This document shows, piece by piece, positions 25,131 to 35,619 of a DNA stretch of 64,000 nucleotides. A program made the translations under genes and the position numbers. Position 1 is the first letter of the stretch; each line of letters begins with the position of its first letter. Below the pieces are notes generated by a model. The model worked only from the letters and a program-made list of their open reading frames with translations, was not told the origin of the DNA and did no database searches. The DNA is from an uncultured Lachnospiraceae bacterium (lineage in GTDB: Bacteria > Bacillota > Clostridia > Lachnospirales > Lachnospiraceae), in assembly GCA_910585965.1 (NCBI GenBank), contig CAJUHH010000003.1, positions 1 to 64,000 on the forward strand, written 5' to 3'.

Positions 25131-26659
25131 GTGGCATTGGGCAAATATGAGATTGCAAAACTGAGGTCAGATGAAATAGATGCTTGTTATTATAAAAACT
25201 TTGCAATCAAGACAAAGTTTTAGGGTTGAAGCTGGTGCTGGTTCTGGAAAAACTTATTCCCTGAATAAAGTGATTGATTGGATACAGGATAATTATTGGC
25301 AGTCATTGAATTTAAAGAAACAAAAAGTTGCTTGCATTACATATACGAATGCAGGTGTAGATGTCATAGCTTCAAGACTCCGGATGGAGAGTTTTATCGA
25401 TCCAATGACAATCCATACGTTTGCATGGGGGCTTATTAAGCAATTTGAGCATGAATTGAAGGAGAAAATAGTTGAAGAAAATCTGTTGCCAGATGGGATA
25501 AAAGGTGATGATTTTGATATGGTGCATTACGAAATAGGGGCAAGGTATGTGGAAAATAGAGTTTTATATTTGCACCATAATGATGTCATTTCGTTGTTTG
25601 CCAGATTTATGGACAATAAAAAATTTCGTCAACTCCTGACAGTGCAATATCCAATTATATTGATTGATGAATATCAGGATTCATTAAAAATTATTATCGA
25701 TAAATTTTTAAATTGGTTTATAGATAAGAAAGAGGGACCACAGTTTGGATTTTTTGGTGATGCATGGCAAACCATATATGAAAAGAGTTCGTGCGGTATA
25801 ATTGATTCTGCTAATGTTGCTGTTATTGGTAAAGAAGCAAATTTTCGTTCCCAACAGGTAATTGTTGATGTACTAAATGAAATGAGACCTGAATTACCAC
25901 AGATTTGTGCTACAGATGACAATGATGGATTTGTCAAAGTAATTACATGCAATGATTTTTGTGGGAATCGGCAGAATGGATACTATAAAGGAGAACTTCC
26001 CAATGATATTTTGATAGAGCGCATAGATAATTTGCAGGAAAAACCTGATAAGGATTATCAATGGAATGATGAACATATTACATTGATGATTACACATAAA
26101 ATGTTGGCGAAACAACAAAGTTATGTTAATCTTCTGGAAATGCTAGATGAACGTTTAAAAGATGGGGATGATCCTTATCTTGAATTTTTCTCAAAAGTAG
26201 TTGAACCTTTGTATTCAGCATTAGAGGAAAAACGGCCTACGCGGATTTTTGACGTATTAGGGAGCAGAGGGTATCCAATAGAGTATAAAGGGCAGAAACG
26301 AATTTGGAGTGAGTTTGAAAAACACACTTGAGTTTTTAAGTCCGAATGCTGAGTATTCTACAGATCATGGAGTAAAGGGAGAAGAATATCAAAATGTACT
26401 TTTTGTGGTTGGGCGTGGCTGGAATAACTATCAATTTGATAAATATATGGGGTGTGATTCAAGTAAATTAAAAGGAAATGAATACAATGCATATATAAGA
26501 AACAGGAATTTGTTTTATGTATGTTGTTCTAGAGCTAGAAAGAGACTTGTTCTGTTTATAACTGTCCCTGTAGAAGGCGATTTTATGATATATTTGAAAA
26601 AGTTATTTGGAGTCGAAAATATATGTACATATAGTGAGTTTATGAGTAAGGATAAATAA
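25131..26659 (+). pseudogene. gajB: Gabija GajB helicase gene broken by two frameshifts
   Basis: UvrD/Rep-type helicase partner of GajA, about 509 codons when frames are joined, close to the usual length. GTG 25131 (AAGGA upstream) begins MALGKYEIAKLRSDEIDACY. The frame then shifts near 25198-25201 (an extra T) into VEAGAGSGKTYSL (Walker A), CITYTNAGVDVIASRL (Ia), ILIDEYQDS (II), GFFGDAWQTIY (III) and ANFRSQQVIVDVLN (IV). A second shift near 26313-26321 leads to STDHGVKGEEYQNVLF (V) and NLFYVCCSRARKRLVLF (VI). All helicase motifs survive, so decay is recent or the indels are assembly errors. Confidence 0.75.
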
Positions 26660-26771
26660 AGAATATTTAAAATAGCGGTAGAAGATTTTTGAATATGCAG
26701 TTTTGGACACTATGTTTATTAGAAAGTGTGATACCCCGTAAACATTTAAATAATTAGTAAAATGTAGGTGA

Positions 26772-26840
26772 TTAAAGGAAAAGTTACGAGATGGTAGCGA
26801 TGGATATTCGGAACGTGGATATTAACATTTTGACAGAATA
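26772..26840 (+). pseudogene. decayed fragment of a DUF6870-type gene
   Basis: The segment reads M V A M D I R N V D I N I L T E and stop, matching MAAVDIRDVDINSLTD of the intact gene at 6518-6787, with nucleotide similarity extending upstream to GGAAAAGTTACGAG (compare GGAAAAATTACAGGAG). It is cut off after about 25 codons and followed 13 bases later by repeat copy C. In the intact element about 5.5 kb of recombinase genes lie between these two landmarks, so they have been deleted here. The bases 26660-26771 hold nothing recognisable. Confidence 0.65.
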
Positions 26841-26853
26841 GTGTTTTGTTTGG

Positions 26854-27006
26854 CATTCCAACTTGACACTAATTTACCATAACCCTAATGAAGTTATGCG
26901 TCTTTCGGGGATTTTGCGTGGGGAAAATTGAAAAAGTTTGTGACATTAACTTGACATAAGAGGGGTATGGAGCGCTTTGTGTCGAAAGAAGTCTGCCAAG
27001 GTAAAA
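26854..27006. repeat. cargo-bracketing direct repeat, copy C (right boundary of the element)
   Basis: The third copy starts CATTCCAACTTGACA exactly as copy A and contains GAAGTTATGCG, TTGTGACATTAACTTGACA, AGGGGTATGGAGCGC, TTTGTGTCGAAAG and GTCTGCCAAGGTAAAA. It is shorter than A and B, mainly by a gap in the GCCCC block. Just upstream, TGTTTGG resembles the last codons of the small recombinase gene. To its right the base composition and gene content become chromosomal, so this probably marks or adjoins the element end. Confidence 0.7.
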
Positions 27007-27098
27007 TACAGTAGGTTGTAGGGCTGATATGCATAAATCTTCTTTTTTCGATAAGAAATGATTGAAGGAGCAGGGGCTGCTGGATATAATATAGATGA

Positions 27099-27296
27099 AA
27101 GATTTTGGAAGTTTACAGATTGCTAAATAGAAACGGTTGCGATGCGAGTCCTGTTTTGAAGCAGCTATTCCAGCAGAGCGGAATGTGTCACATATACGAT
27201 AATTCGGGCATTGAACCATTTGGGATCTTTAACAAGAAGAAAGAACAGGCATATTTTGATGAATGTTCTGATTGCCACACAACAGGAGGAGAAAGC
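27099..27296 (+). pseudogene. C-terminal remnant of a zeta-toxin-like kinase gene
   Basis: Open codons between the stop at 27096 and the hydrolase start read PVLKQLFQQSGMCHIYDNSG and IEPFGIFNKKKEQAYFDECS. The segment CHIYDNS-x-PF-x-IF-x-KK is the typical C-terminal signature of P-loop zeta-toxin/AAA kinases of gut Firmicutes. Only the tail survives, with no start or P-loop. It lies immediately right of repeat C, so the element or an earlier deletion seems to have removed the rest. It happens to be in frame with the hydrolase downstream, which has its own strong ribosome site. Confidence 0.5.
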
Positions 27297-29324
27297 ATGC
27301 AGTGGAATTTTTACTTATCTGGCATTTTGTATGGAAGATTTTATGAAGAAGAACAGGAAGTTTTCGTATCCAGGCGGGATCCGATGTCGGGGCGCTGGCT
27401 TTTAAAGGAGCCGATGAGCGAGGAGGCGGACGAGTATTTTTTGCAGCTTTGTAAAAGAAGCCTGTGGGAATTTTTCCGCAACAAAAAAGAATATGAAGAA
27501 ATGATAGAAAAAGGGGCGGAACATGGAGTAACCGCTTCGGGCGAGGAGTTTACGAGGCGCCGGACAGAAGCTTATATTCAGAGAAACTGCAAGGCGGCAA
27601 AGGATTTATTCTATGAGAACGGTAAAATCTATGCGCTGCTTATGAGCGCAAGAGAATATACGGCTGTGCTTGTGCAGGACGGCTGTGAGGAAAAAACCGT
27701 GCTTTCCAAATGGAAAGAAATGTATCCAGAAGAGATCGCAAATGTAAGTTTTGCGGGTACATTTTTTGTGGATACGAGAGATGGGGAAAAGTTGGCTACA
27801 GACGTGTATCTGCCGGAAAAGGAAGGCGAAAAGGACGGGAAAAAGATTCCTGCCGTGCTTGTGAGAACGCCTTACGGAAAGAAAAAAGGAGTGGAAATCT
27901 ATTACCGCTTTGTCCAGAGGGGCTATGCCCTGGTGGTGCAGGATACGAGAGGGAGTGAGGAGAGCACTGGAAAATGGCAGCCGAATTACTATGAAGTGGA
28001 GGATGGGGACGATACACTAAACTGGATTGCAAGGCAGGAGTGGAGCGACGGGCAGGTGTCCATGACGGGAGGTTCCTACCTTGGCTATGTGCAGTGGGCG
28101 GCAGCGGCCAGCGGAAATCCGCATTTAAAGGCGATGCTGAGTTCTGTTTGTGCGGGAAGCGCCTTTGTTGATCTGCCAAGAAGAGGGGGATGTTTTGCTT
28201 CCGGAATGCTTGCCTGGGCTTTTGCCATGTCCGAACGGAAGTTTGAGCCAGCTAGGATGATAAGGGACGACTGGGATACGGTGCTGGATATACGGCCTCT
28301 GGAGGAAATCCCAAAGAAAGCCCTTGGAAAGGAAATCCCATTCCTGACGGAATGGCTCGGGCATAAGGATATGGATGAAATGTGGAGATGTACGAGCTGG
28401 AAAGAACGTTATGCAGGCAGGCCCGTTCCAGCATTGATTCTGTCTGGATGGTTCGACGATAATGGAATGGGAACCACAGAGGCTCTTGATCTGGTAAGGG
28501 ATTGGCCGGAAGGAACCTGGAAAACGATTCTTGGCCCATGGAAGCACGGTGGAAATGCGGAATATGATTTGCACGGAATTTACATGGGGGAGGATGCCCT
28601 GCGTTACGATGTGGATTTGCAGAGTATGATGTGGCTGGATCATTTCCTGAGGGGTGTAGATAACGGCATTGAAAAAACGCCGAAAGTGGAATATTATACC
28701 TTGGGGGAGAACAAATGGAAAACTGCGGATTCCTGGCCGCCGGAAAACGGAAAAGTGACGCGGATTGAGCTGAAAGGGGAAAGGGACAGCTATATCTATG
28801 ACCCGGATAATCCGGCCACACATATCATCGATATGTCTGAAAACGAGATCGGAGTACCGGAAGATTATACGCAGGAAGAAAAGAGAGAGGATTTTCTCCT
28901 GTTTTCTTCGGAGCCTTTTGAGGAACCTGTCACGGTGACAGGGGATATTGTCGCGCATTTATTTGTATCCTGCGACTGCCCGGATACAGACCTTGTGCTG
29001 CGTATGACGGATGTGGATGAGAACGGAAAGTCTGTCAAGCTTGCCGACGGGGTGATGGATGTCAAATACAGGAACGGGTTCGAGGCGCCGCAGTACATGG
29101 AACCCGGAAAAGTGTATGAGGTAACGATCAGAACTACCAAAATATCCAATACGTTTCTTCCGGGACATAGAATGCGTTTTACGGTTACATCCAGCGCGAA
29201 AAATTTCATTTTCCCAAACAGCAATACAAAGGATGGCTTCAATAGCGAAGGGAAGCAGAAGGCCACGGTCATGATTCACCAGGATGGAGAGCATCCGTCT
29301 TATGTGGAGGTTATTATGTACTGA
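27297..29324 (+). CDS. S15-family CocE/NonD hydrolase
   Basis: A 675-residue alpha/beta hydrolase of the X-Pro dipeptidyl-peptidase/cocaine esterase superfamily, expected to hydrolyse ester or amide bonds; the substrate is unknown. After an N-terminal region of about 150 residues the catalytic domain begins at AGTFFVDTRDGEKLATDVYL, with TPYGKKKGVEIYYRF, the nucleophile elbow MTGGSYLGY (Ser260), the acid in GWFDDNG (Asp387/388) and His417 in GPWKHGGN. A C-terminal beta-sandwich typical of the family follows (PVTVTGDIVAHLFV to the end). The ATG at 27297 is chosen for AGGAGG at 27284-27289, seven bases upstream. No signal peptide is present, so it is probably cytoplasmic. It marks the start of chromosomal DNA. 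Confidence 0.85.
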   Translation: MQWNFYLSGILYGRFYEEEQEVFVSRRDPMSGRWLLKEPMSEEADEYFLQLCKRSLWEFFRNKKEYEEMIEKGAEHGVTASGEEFTRRRTEAYIQRNCKAAKDLFYENGKIYALLMSAREYTAVLVQDGCEEKTVLSKWKEMYPEEIANVSFAGTFFVDTRDGEKLATDVYLPEKEGEKDGKKIPAVLVRTPYGKKKGVEIYYRFVQRGYALVVQDTRGSEESTGKWQPNYYEVEDGDDTLNWIARQEWSDGQVSMTGGSYLGYVQWAAAASGNPHLKAMLSSVCAGSAFVDLPRRGGCFASGMLAWAFAMSERKFEPARMIRDDWDTVLDIRPLEEIPKKALGKEIPFLTEWLGHKDMDEMWRCTSWKERYAGRPVPALILSGWFDDNGMGTTEALDLVRDWPEGTWKTILGPWKHGGNAEYDLHGIYMGEDALRYDVDLQSMMWLDHFLRGVDNGIEKTPKVEYYTLGENKWKTADSWPPENGKVTRIELKGERDSYIYDPDNPATHIIDMSENEIGVPEDYTQEEKREDFLLFSSEPFEEPVTVTGDIVAHLFVSCDCPDTDLVLRMTDVDENGKSVKLADGVMDVKYRNGFEAPQYMEPGKVYEVTIRTTKISNTFLPGHRMRFTVTSSAKNFIFPNSNTKDGFNSEGKQKATVMIHQDGEHPSYVEVIMY

Positions 29325-29400
29325 ATCCGGCATAGCGATAAGTGATTTGCAAAGAAACCGAAAAGGTGAAAAAGCCTTGAAAAAGCATAAAAGATAATAG

Positions 29401-29430
29401 TTGACAAGCAGAAACGGTAACTTTTATAAT
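29401..29430 (+). promoter_or_regulatory. sigma-A-like promoter for the first chemoreceptor
   Basis: A consensus TTGACA (29401-29406) and TATAAT (29425-29430) are separated by 18 bases, about 80 bases ahead of the ATG at 29514. Confidence 0.7.
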
Positions 29431-29513
29431 AATTATAATATCAATAAAAATGGTGGGATATGTTGATTGGCGAATCTCATATTTCCGCCATATGAGCAGG
29501 GGGTAGCATTCCA

Positions 29514-31487
29514 ATGAAAAGCATTCGAACCAAAATCACCTTATCTCTTATTCTAACTGTTCTGATCGGACTGGTCGCATCCGGATCCTCAAGCATATCG
29601 CTAAATTATCACAATACTATGGATACAGTAGAGAAGATGATGAGCCAGACGGCAGTCTTGGCGGCAGGCCGTGCGCAACAGGAGCTGGAAGTATATAAAA
29701 ATGTTGTCATGGAGGTAGGATGTATTCCGCAGCTGTCCGACCCGGAAGTGCCGGTAGAGGAAAAAAGGGCTATTATTGACGAACGCGTTGCCATGCATGA
29801 TTTTCAGAGAGGAAATATTGTGGGTGCAGACGGCATCAGTATTTTTGACGGAAATGATTATTCAGACCGTGAATATGTGCGTCAGGCCATGGAGGGAAAT
29901 GTTTATGTATCGGAGCCATTGATCAGCAAGATTACGGGGGAACTGTCTATTATGGTAGCAGCTCCTTTATATTCCGGAGGAAACTATGGGGAATCCATTG
30001 TCGGCGTAGTATATTTTGTTCCGCATGAGACCTTTTTGAACGATATCGTATCAGCCATTCAGATTGGCGAAAACAGCAGAGCTTATATGATTAATAAATC
30101 GGGGGATACGATTGCCGATATTACGCTTGATACGATCACGGTTCAAAACATAGAAGCGGAGGCAGAGAGTAATCCTTCCCTGCAAGAACTGGCAGAGATC
30201 CATGCGCAGATGCGCCAGGGGAAAAACGGATTTGGAAGTTATACAAACGGAGAAGATAAAATGTTTGCGGCTTATGCTCCCGTGCTGGAGACAGATGGCT
30301 GGAGCATTGCAGTGACGGCACCGCAGATCAATTATTTGGAATCGACAAGGGACGCAATGGTTATCAATATTGCAGTGATTATAATATCCATATTGCTCTC
30401 CATTGTTGTTGCTTTGGTTTTGGCCCTCAATATCGGCAAACCCATGAAGGCTTGTGTCAATCGAATGAAGCTGCTTGTGGAGGGCGATCTGGAAACACCA
30501 ATGCCTCAAATTAAGAATAAGGATGAAACCGGCGTACTTGTCAGGTCAACGGCGGCGCTGGTGGAGGGGCTGCGCATTGTCATTGGCGATATCAGTTATT
30601 TGCTCAATGAAATGGCGAATCAGAACCTGGATGTACATACCAAACATGAGGAAGCATATGTCGGCAGCTTTCAGGACATTCTGCACTCCATGCGCAACAT
30701 GAGGGTGGAGCTTAGCGGTGCCATGCGCCAGGTGAATCATTCTGCGGAGGAAGTGGCGAATGCCAGCAATCAGTTATCCTCGAGCGCACAGACGCTTAGC
30801 CAGGGGACTACAGAGCAGGCCAGCTCAGTGCAGGAACTGGCGGCAAGGATCGGCATGATTTCCGGGGAAGTGAAAAATATGGCAGACGGAGCATTGGATG
30901 TCAGGAGCCAGACACATCAGGCTGGTGAAGAAGTCTTCTTATGTAACCAGAAGATGCAGAATCTGGTAGAGGCCATGGCAAAGATTCAGACCAGCTCCGA
31001 AGAGATTGAAAAAATCCTTAAAACAATCGATGATATTGCATTCCAGACCAATATACTCTCACTGAATGCAGCGGTGGAAGCGGCCAGAGCCGGCAGCGCG
31101 GGGAAAGGATTTGCTGTCGTTGCGGAAGAGGTCCGGGATTTGGCCGGCAAATCCGCACAGGCGGCTAAAAACACATCGGAATTGATTGCCAATTCAACAG
31201 AAGCAGTACATATTGGGACGGAAATTGCCCAAAATACAGCGGATGTTCTGCGCGGCGTGGTAAACAGTATCCAGTCTGTGACGGATGCTATCGACCATAT
31301 CGCGGTAGTGTCCAATGAGCAGTCGGAATCGGTGGAGCAGGTTTCCGAGGGCATCAACCAGATTTCGCTCGTCGTGCAGAGTAACAGCGCTACAGCGGAA
31401 GAAGGTGCAGCTGCGAGCGAACAGCTTTCAGCAGAGGCTGTTTGCCTGAAAGAATTGGTAGATCAGTTTATGCTTGCTTCAGAATGA
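29514..31487 (+). CDS. methyl-accepting chemotaxis protein, dCache type
   Basis: A 657-residue transmembrane chemoreceptor. A first membrane helix (about residues 9-31) and a second (about 283-308) bracket an extracytoplasmic double-Cache sensor recognisable by [20 protein letters not shown] and [14 protein letters not shown], in the region that usually binds small ligands. A HAMP linker follows (about 308-360), then the long signalling coiled coil with the conserved hairpin tip around 503-555: [20 protein letters not shown] and [17 protein letters not shown], which contacts CheA/CheW. No C-terminal NWETF-type tether is present. The gene has its own promoter and is followed 51 bases later by a related receptor gene. 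The ligand is not inferable. Confidence 0.9.
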   Translation: MKSIRTKITLSLILTVLIGLVASGSSSISLNYHNTMDTVEKMMSQTAVLAAGRAQQELEVYKNVVMEVGCIPQLSDPEVPVEEKRAIIDERVAMHDFQRGNIVGADGISIFDGNDYSDREYVRQAMEGNVYVSEPLISKITGELSIMVAAPLYSGGNYGESIVGVVYFVPHETFLNDIVSAIQIGENSRAYMINKSGDTIADITLDTITVQNIEAEAESNPSLQELAEIHAQMRQGKNGFGSYTNGEDKMFAAYAPVLETDGWSIAVTAPQINYLESTRDAMVINIAVIIISILLSIVVALVLALNIGKPMKACVNRMKLLVEGDLETPMPQIKNKDETGVLVRSTAALVEGLRIVIGDISYLLNEMANQNLDVHTKHEEAYVGSFQDILHSMRNMRVELSGAMRQVNHSAEEVANASNQLSSSAQTLSQGTTEQASSVQELAARIGMISGEVKNMADGALDVRSQTHQAGEEVFLCNQKMQNLVEAMAKIQTSSEEIEKILKTIDDIAFQTNILSLNAAVEAARAGSAGKGFAVVAEEVRDLAGKSAQAAKNTSELIANSTEAVHIGTEIAQNTADVLRGVVNSIQSVTDAIDHIAVVSNEQSESVEQVSEGINQISLVVQSNSATAEEGAAASEQLSAEAVCLKELVDQFMLASE

Positions 31488-31538
31488 TTGCAATAAGGCA
31501 GAAACAGAGACAGAACATAAGGAAAGAAGGAATCAGGA

Positions 31539-33546
31539 ATGGGACAGCGAAAAGGGAAAAAGACCGGAACCAGAATTTCAAAGAAACGAAGAGGGATGGG
31601 AATCACGATAAAGCTGGTGGCGGCTGTCGTGGGGAGCGCCGTCATTGCGGTATCCGTGTTGTTGGCGGTCGTGTATGACAAGATGTCTAAGACGCTGCTG
31701 GAAAAAAAGTGAGGAAATACTGCATACCACTACTGACAGTACGCTTCAGGAGACAAGGGCATGGATGAATCGCACGCTCGCTATGCTGGAAACGCAGAGG
31801 GACACCATAGAATATGAAAATATGGATATCCAGGAAATGACCGAATATATCAAGCATACGGCCGGGCAGAACGATGCTTATCCGGCCGGTTTGTACGTGG
31901 CGCTGACGGATGGTTCGCTGTATCATGCATCTTTTGTTCCCGGGCCTGAATTCAATGCTTTGGTAAAAAGCTGGTATGTGGACGGACTGGATTCCGAGGA
32001 ATTTATATTAGGCGACGTATATTTTGACGAAGACAGCCAGTCATATGTAGTGGGGGCATCGGGAGTGCTGAAGGACGGCGGCGGCGCGGTACGCGGCGTT
32101 GCAGCGGCGGACGTGTACTTGGATTCGATTTCTGATATTGTCAGCAATATCCAGATTGAAGATACTGGCGGTATCTTCTTGGTCGATACGCGTACGGATA
32201 CCATCATCGGACACAGGGATCCATCGGTCGTGGGCATAAAACTGGGCGAGGCTGACGGCATGTATGCTTATGCGGAAGAACAGATTAAGGCCGGGAAGAC
32301 AGGGATTGGCATTTATGAAGATACTTATATCGAGATAGCAAATATTGAGGGAAGCAGCTGGACGGCGGTAGCTTATGTTTCCAGGCAGGAGGTTTTGTCA
32401 GAGCTTTATGATCTGACCCGTACGATGACGGCAGTTTCGATCATAGCAATACTCGTGCTGACTCTTCTTGTAGTGATTCAGGTTCGCCGCATTATTGGCA
32501 GGCCGGTAAAGGAGCTGAGCCAGGTGGCGACGAGGATTGCGGAGGGGGAATTGGATCAGAACATCCGCTACAAATCCAGGGATGAGCTGGGCATTCTTGC
32601 GGATGATTTCAACCATGTGACAATAAGGCTGCGTGATTACATAAAGTATATCAATGAAATCTCGGACACTCTGCGGGAGATTGCAAAGGGGAATCTGGCC
32701 TTTGAACTGAAAAGCGAATATAACGGCGAGTTCGCGAAAATAAGGGAATCATTGGAAGAGATTGGCGTTGAACTCAATATTGCCATGGGACAGCTGCGGT
32801 CATCTTCCAGGGATGTTGCCGCAGGAGCGGCGCAAGTATCGAACAGCGCGGTGAGCCTGTCCCAGGGTTCGACAGAACAAGCGGCAGAAGTGGAAGCATT
32901 GGCAGGACATATCGGGAAAGTATCCGACAGCGTACAAAAGATTGCCCAAGGAGCCGAAAAAGCCAGCGGCATTTCCCAGGAAGTCAGGGAAGGGCTTCTG
33001 GATAGCAATGCGAAGATGGAGAATATGACGGAAGTGATGCAGAAGATCAGTGAAAAATCGAACGCGATCCATAAGATTGTAAAAACGATTGATGATATTG
33101 CATTTCAGACGAATATTCTTGCGCTGAATGCGGCGGTTGAGGCTGCCCGGGCAGGAGAGGCAGGAAAGGGCTTTGCCGTGGTGGCCGAAGAAGTTCGGAC
33201 CTTGGCGGGAAAGTCTGCCGATGCGGCTCAGGAAACAACAGAACTTCTTGGAGAAACGATCAGTTCAATGGAAGAGGGAGTCAGCGCGGCGGATGATACG
33301 GCAAAATCCATGCTGGCAGCAGCCGGGCTGGCAGAAGAAATGGACAGCTTAATAAGCGGCATTGCGGATTACACGAAACAGCAGGCTGCCACAGCGGAAG
33401 AAATCAGCCATGGAATCGATCAGATCGCTATTGTTGTCCAGGGAAATGTGAATACAGCAGAATCCAGCGCAGCCGCCAGCGAAGAATTGTCCGGCCAGGC
33501 TGCTGCGCTGAAAGAACTGGTGTCAAGATTCCGGCTGAAAGAATAG
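31539..33546 (+). pseudogene. second dCache chemoreceptor, frameshifted near the N-terminus
   Basis: ATG 31539 (GAAGGAATCAGG upstream) gives a basic start and a clear first membrane helix ([20 protein letters not shown]), then stops after KTLLEKK. The next frame continues [20 protein letters not shown] through a Cache sensor, second membrane helix (about 270-292 of the joined protein), HAMP and the signalling tip [20 protein letters not shown] to a stop at 33546, about 668 codons in all. One extra A in the run 31702-31708 accounts for the break. Everything else is intact, so a sequencing error, a very recent mutation or slippage at the A-run is plausible. If the frameshift is real, the downstream part lacks the first membrane anchor. 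Confidence 0.8.
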
Positions 33547-33561
33547 GAGAACTTCCTATTC
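33541..33561. terminator. hairpin shared by two convergent chemoreceptor genes
   Basis: GAATAGGA (33541-33548) pairs perfectly with TCCTATTC (33554-33561) over a 5-base loop. The stem includes the TAG stop codons of both the plus-strand receptor (33546) and the minus-strand receptor (33556), so one palindrome ends both genes. No strong T-run follows, so termination efficiency is uncertain. Confidence 0.5.
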
Positions 33562-35583
33562 AATACGGAATTGCCCGATTAAACGGTTCAGCGTTCTTGA
33601 CTGATTGGATAATTCATTGGAAATTGCCGCGCTTTCTTCTGCGGAAATGGAGTTTGCTTCTGTGACTTTAGAAACTTCTTTGATTCGGTTTCCAACAGAA
33701 ACGATCATTTCCGATTGCTGGGCGCTGGCCGATGCAATTTCATCCATCAATATTTTAATTGATTGGATACATTCGCTGATCACCTGCATGGCAGAGATCG
33801 TGAGGTTTGTAGATTCTGTACCTGTTTTTACATCTTTAATCGAACGGCCGATCAACATGCTTGTGTTGCTTGCAGCCTCGGCAGATTTGGATGCAAGGTT
33901 TCCTACTTCATCCGCCACGACGGAGAAGCCTTTTCCAGCTTCTCCTGCCCGGGCTGCTTCAACGGAGGCGTTCAAGGCGAGGATATTTGTCTGGAAAGAA
34001 ATATCCTCAATGGTTTTGATAATACTGCTGATCTGCGCGGAAGAGCGGGCGATATTGTCCGTTGCAGAGACCAGCTGTTCCATCTTTATATCGGCTTCAG
34101 CTGCATAGCCTGTGGCCTTATCGACCAAATCGCTGGCATTGCTGCAGCGGGCCGCGCTATTTTGTATTTGCACGGTGATATCCGTAACGTTGGATACCAG
34201 TTTGTTGATAGAAACTTTTTGCTGCATGGTACCTTGGGACAGAGCCTGGGCTCCTGCGGATACTTGGTTTGCCCCGCAGTCCACCTGGTTAGCAATTTGT
34301 ATAATATTCCGCATAACATCCGTAAGATGGAAGCGGATGCTCTTCAGGCTTTCGGCCAGAACTTTAAAATCACCGATATAATAAGATTCATTTTTCATAA
34401 CATCTACGGCAATATTACCGTCTGCCATTTCACCCAGAATTCGTCCGATATCGTCGATCGTTTTTCGCAGACAGTCACAGAGGTGGTGAGTTGTCTGTGC
34501 AATCATGCCAATTTCATCTTTTCTTCCATAAAATGCTTCCAGCTCATGATCGGCAGAAAGCTCCAAATCCCCAAGGCGGCGAATTGCTTTTTCCATTACC
34601 ATAAGTTCTTTGCCTTCTTTATGCAGGATCAACAAGGTGACAATCATAATGGCTACAGCTACGATGGAACATAAAATTCCTACGGTGAAGCGCACTGCCG
34701 TTACTTTTCCATAAACTTCTGACGCATCATCATGAACCAGAAAGACCCAATTCCGGTCTTTCAAATATTTATAAACGACCAGCTGCTCCACGCCGTTTTC
34801 ATCCTGATAGGAATAAACGCCTGTCTGGGTACTGGCATCGGCTTTGATCCGCTGGATAATTTCCAGATAACCGCTGTCGTCTGTCTGGGTATTGAGCAGA
34901 GTTTCATCCGGGTGATACAAATATGTACCGGTTTCTGCATTTAAAAAGACATATTCGCTGTGTGGAAGTCCTTCTATGTTCAGATCCAGAAGCACATCCA
35001 TTAACCGGCTGGCATAAACGCCTGCCCCCACGTAGCCAATGCATTCCTGGCCGTCAAAAAGCGGGTAATACATGGAAAGGATCATGCTTCCAGTTCCCGG
35101 GGACTTCATAATTCCGAGATTGGTCAACTGGGGCTGGGATAGAATGGTATTACGGAATTCCTCCAAAGATTCCCCCGTTCTGGTAGTTATGCCAATGGCT
35201 CCCTGGGAAGTATGGGTCAGAATATAGGTGTCGGGAGTACCGATATACAAGCCTTCGAAAATACCTTTGACCGCAGCAAAATCTTCCGTATATTTCTGGC
35301 CTTTTTGCAAAAGGACTGGATCTTCCGGATGTGCAAGAAGATCGCGGACTTCGCTGCCTAATGCAAATGCTGTCATATACTCTTCGGCGGATGTTACGTA
35401 ATCATTGATAATGGATGCCCTGGATTCAACGGCATCCGTCATTTGGTTTGTGATGTTGTCTTTGACCATAGAGGCAACACGGCTGGATACGATGAACCAA
35501 AGCAGAAACATACCTGCAAATGTAATGGCTGTAGTTATAATGCTAATACGTGTAGCAAGTTTTCGATTCACCAGAAACTTCAT
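33556..35583 (-). CDS. third dCache chemoreceptor
   Basis: A 675-residue methyl-accepting chemotaxis protein on the opposite strand, convergent with the second receptor. The N-terminal helix ([20 protein letters not shown], about 15-34) and a second helix (about 291-313) flank a double-Cache sensor with [20 protein letters not shown] and [20 protein letters not shown]. The cytoplasmic part contains HAMP-like and helical segments and the tip [20 protein letters not shown] then [19 protein letters not shown]. The ribosome site GGGAGGAG (minus strand) is about seven bases from the ATG. Three receptors in a row of similar design but different sensor sequence suggest recent expansion for different ligands. 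Confidence 0.9.
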   Translation of the reverse strand: MKFLVNRKLATRISIITTAITFAGMFLLWFIVSSRVASMVKDNITNQMTDAVESRASIINDYVTSAEEYMTAFALGSEVRDLLAHPEDPVLLQKGQKYTEDFAAVKGIFEGLYIGTPDTYILTHTSQGAIGITTRTGESLEEFRNTILSQPQLTNLGIMKSPGTGSMILSMYYPLFDGQECIGYVGAGVYASRLMDVLLDLNIEGLPHSEYVFLNAETGTYLYHPDETLLNTQTDDSGYLEIIQRIKADASTQTGVYSYQDENGVEQLVVYKYLKDRNWVFLVHDDASEVYGKVTAVRFTVGILCSIVAVAIMIVTLLILHKEGKELMVMEKAIRRLGDLELSADHELEAFYGRKDEIGMIAQTTHHLCDCLRKTIDDIGRILGEMADGNIAVDVMKNESYYIGDFKVLAESLKSIRFHLTDVMRNIIQIANQVDCGANQVSAGAQALSQGTMQQKVSINKLVSNVTDITVQIQNSAARCSNASDLVDKATGYAAEADIKMEQLVSATDNIARSSAQISSIIKTIEDISFQTNILALNASVEAARAGEAGKGFSVVADEVGNLASKSAEAASNTSMLIGRSIKDVKTGTESTNLTISAMQVISECIQSIKILMDEIASASAQQSEMIVSVGNRIKEVSKVTEANSISAEESAAISNELSNQSRTLNRLIGQFRIE

Positions 35584-35619
35584 GAAATTCTCCTCCCTGA
35601 TAAAAATTTTGCAGAGATA

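Noticed and set aside
27105..27296. N-terminal extension of the S15 hydrolase from TTG 27105
   Set aside because: The extension matches the tail of a zeta-toxin-like kinase, and a strong AGGAGG precedes ATG 27297.
31645..31720. A start at 31645 for the second chemoreceptor
   Set aside because: It would drop the first membrane helix, which is encoded in the other frame from ATG 31539; a single extra A explains the break.
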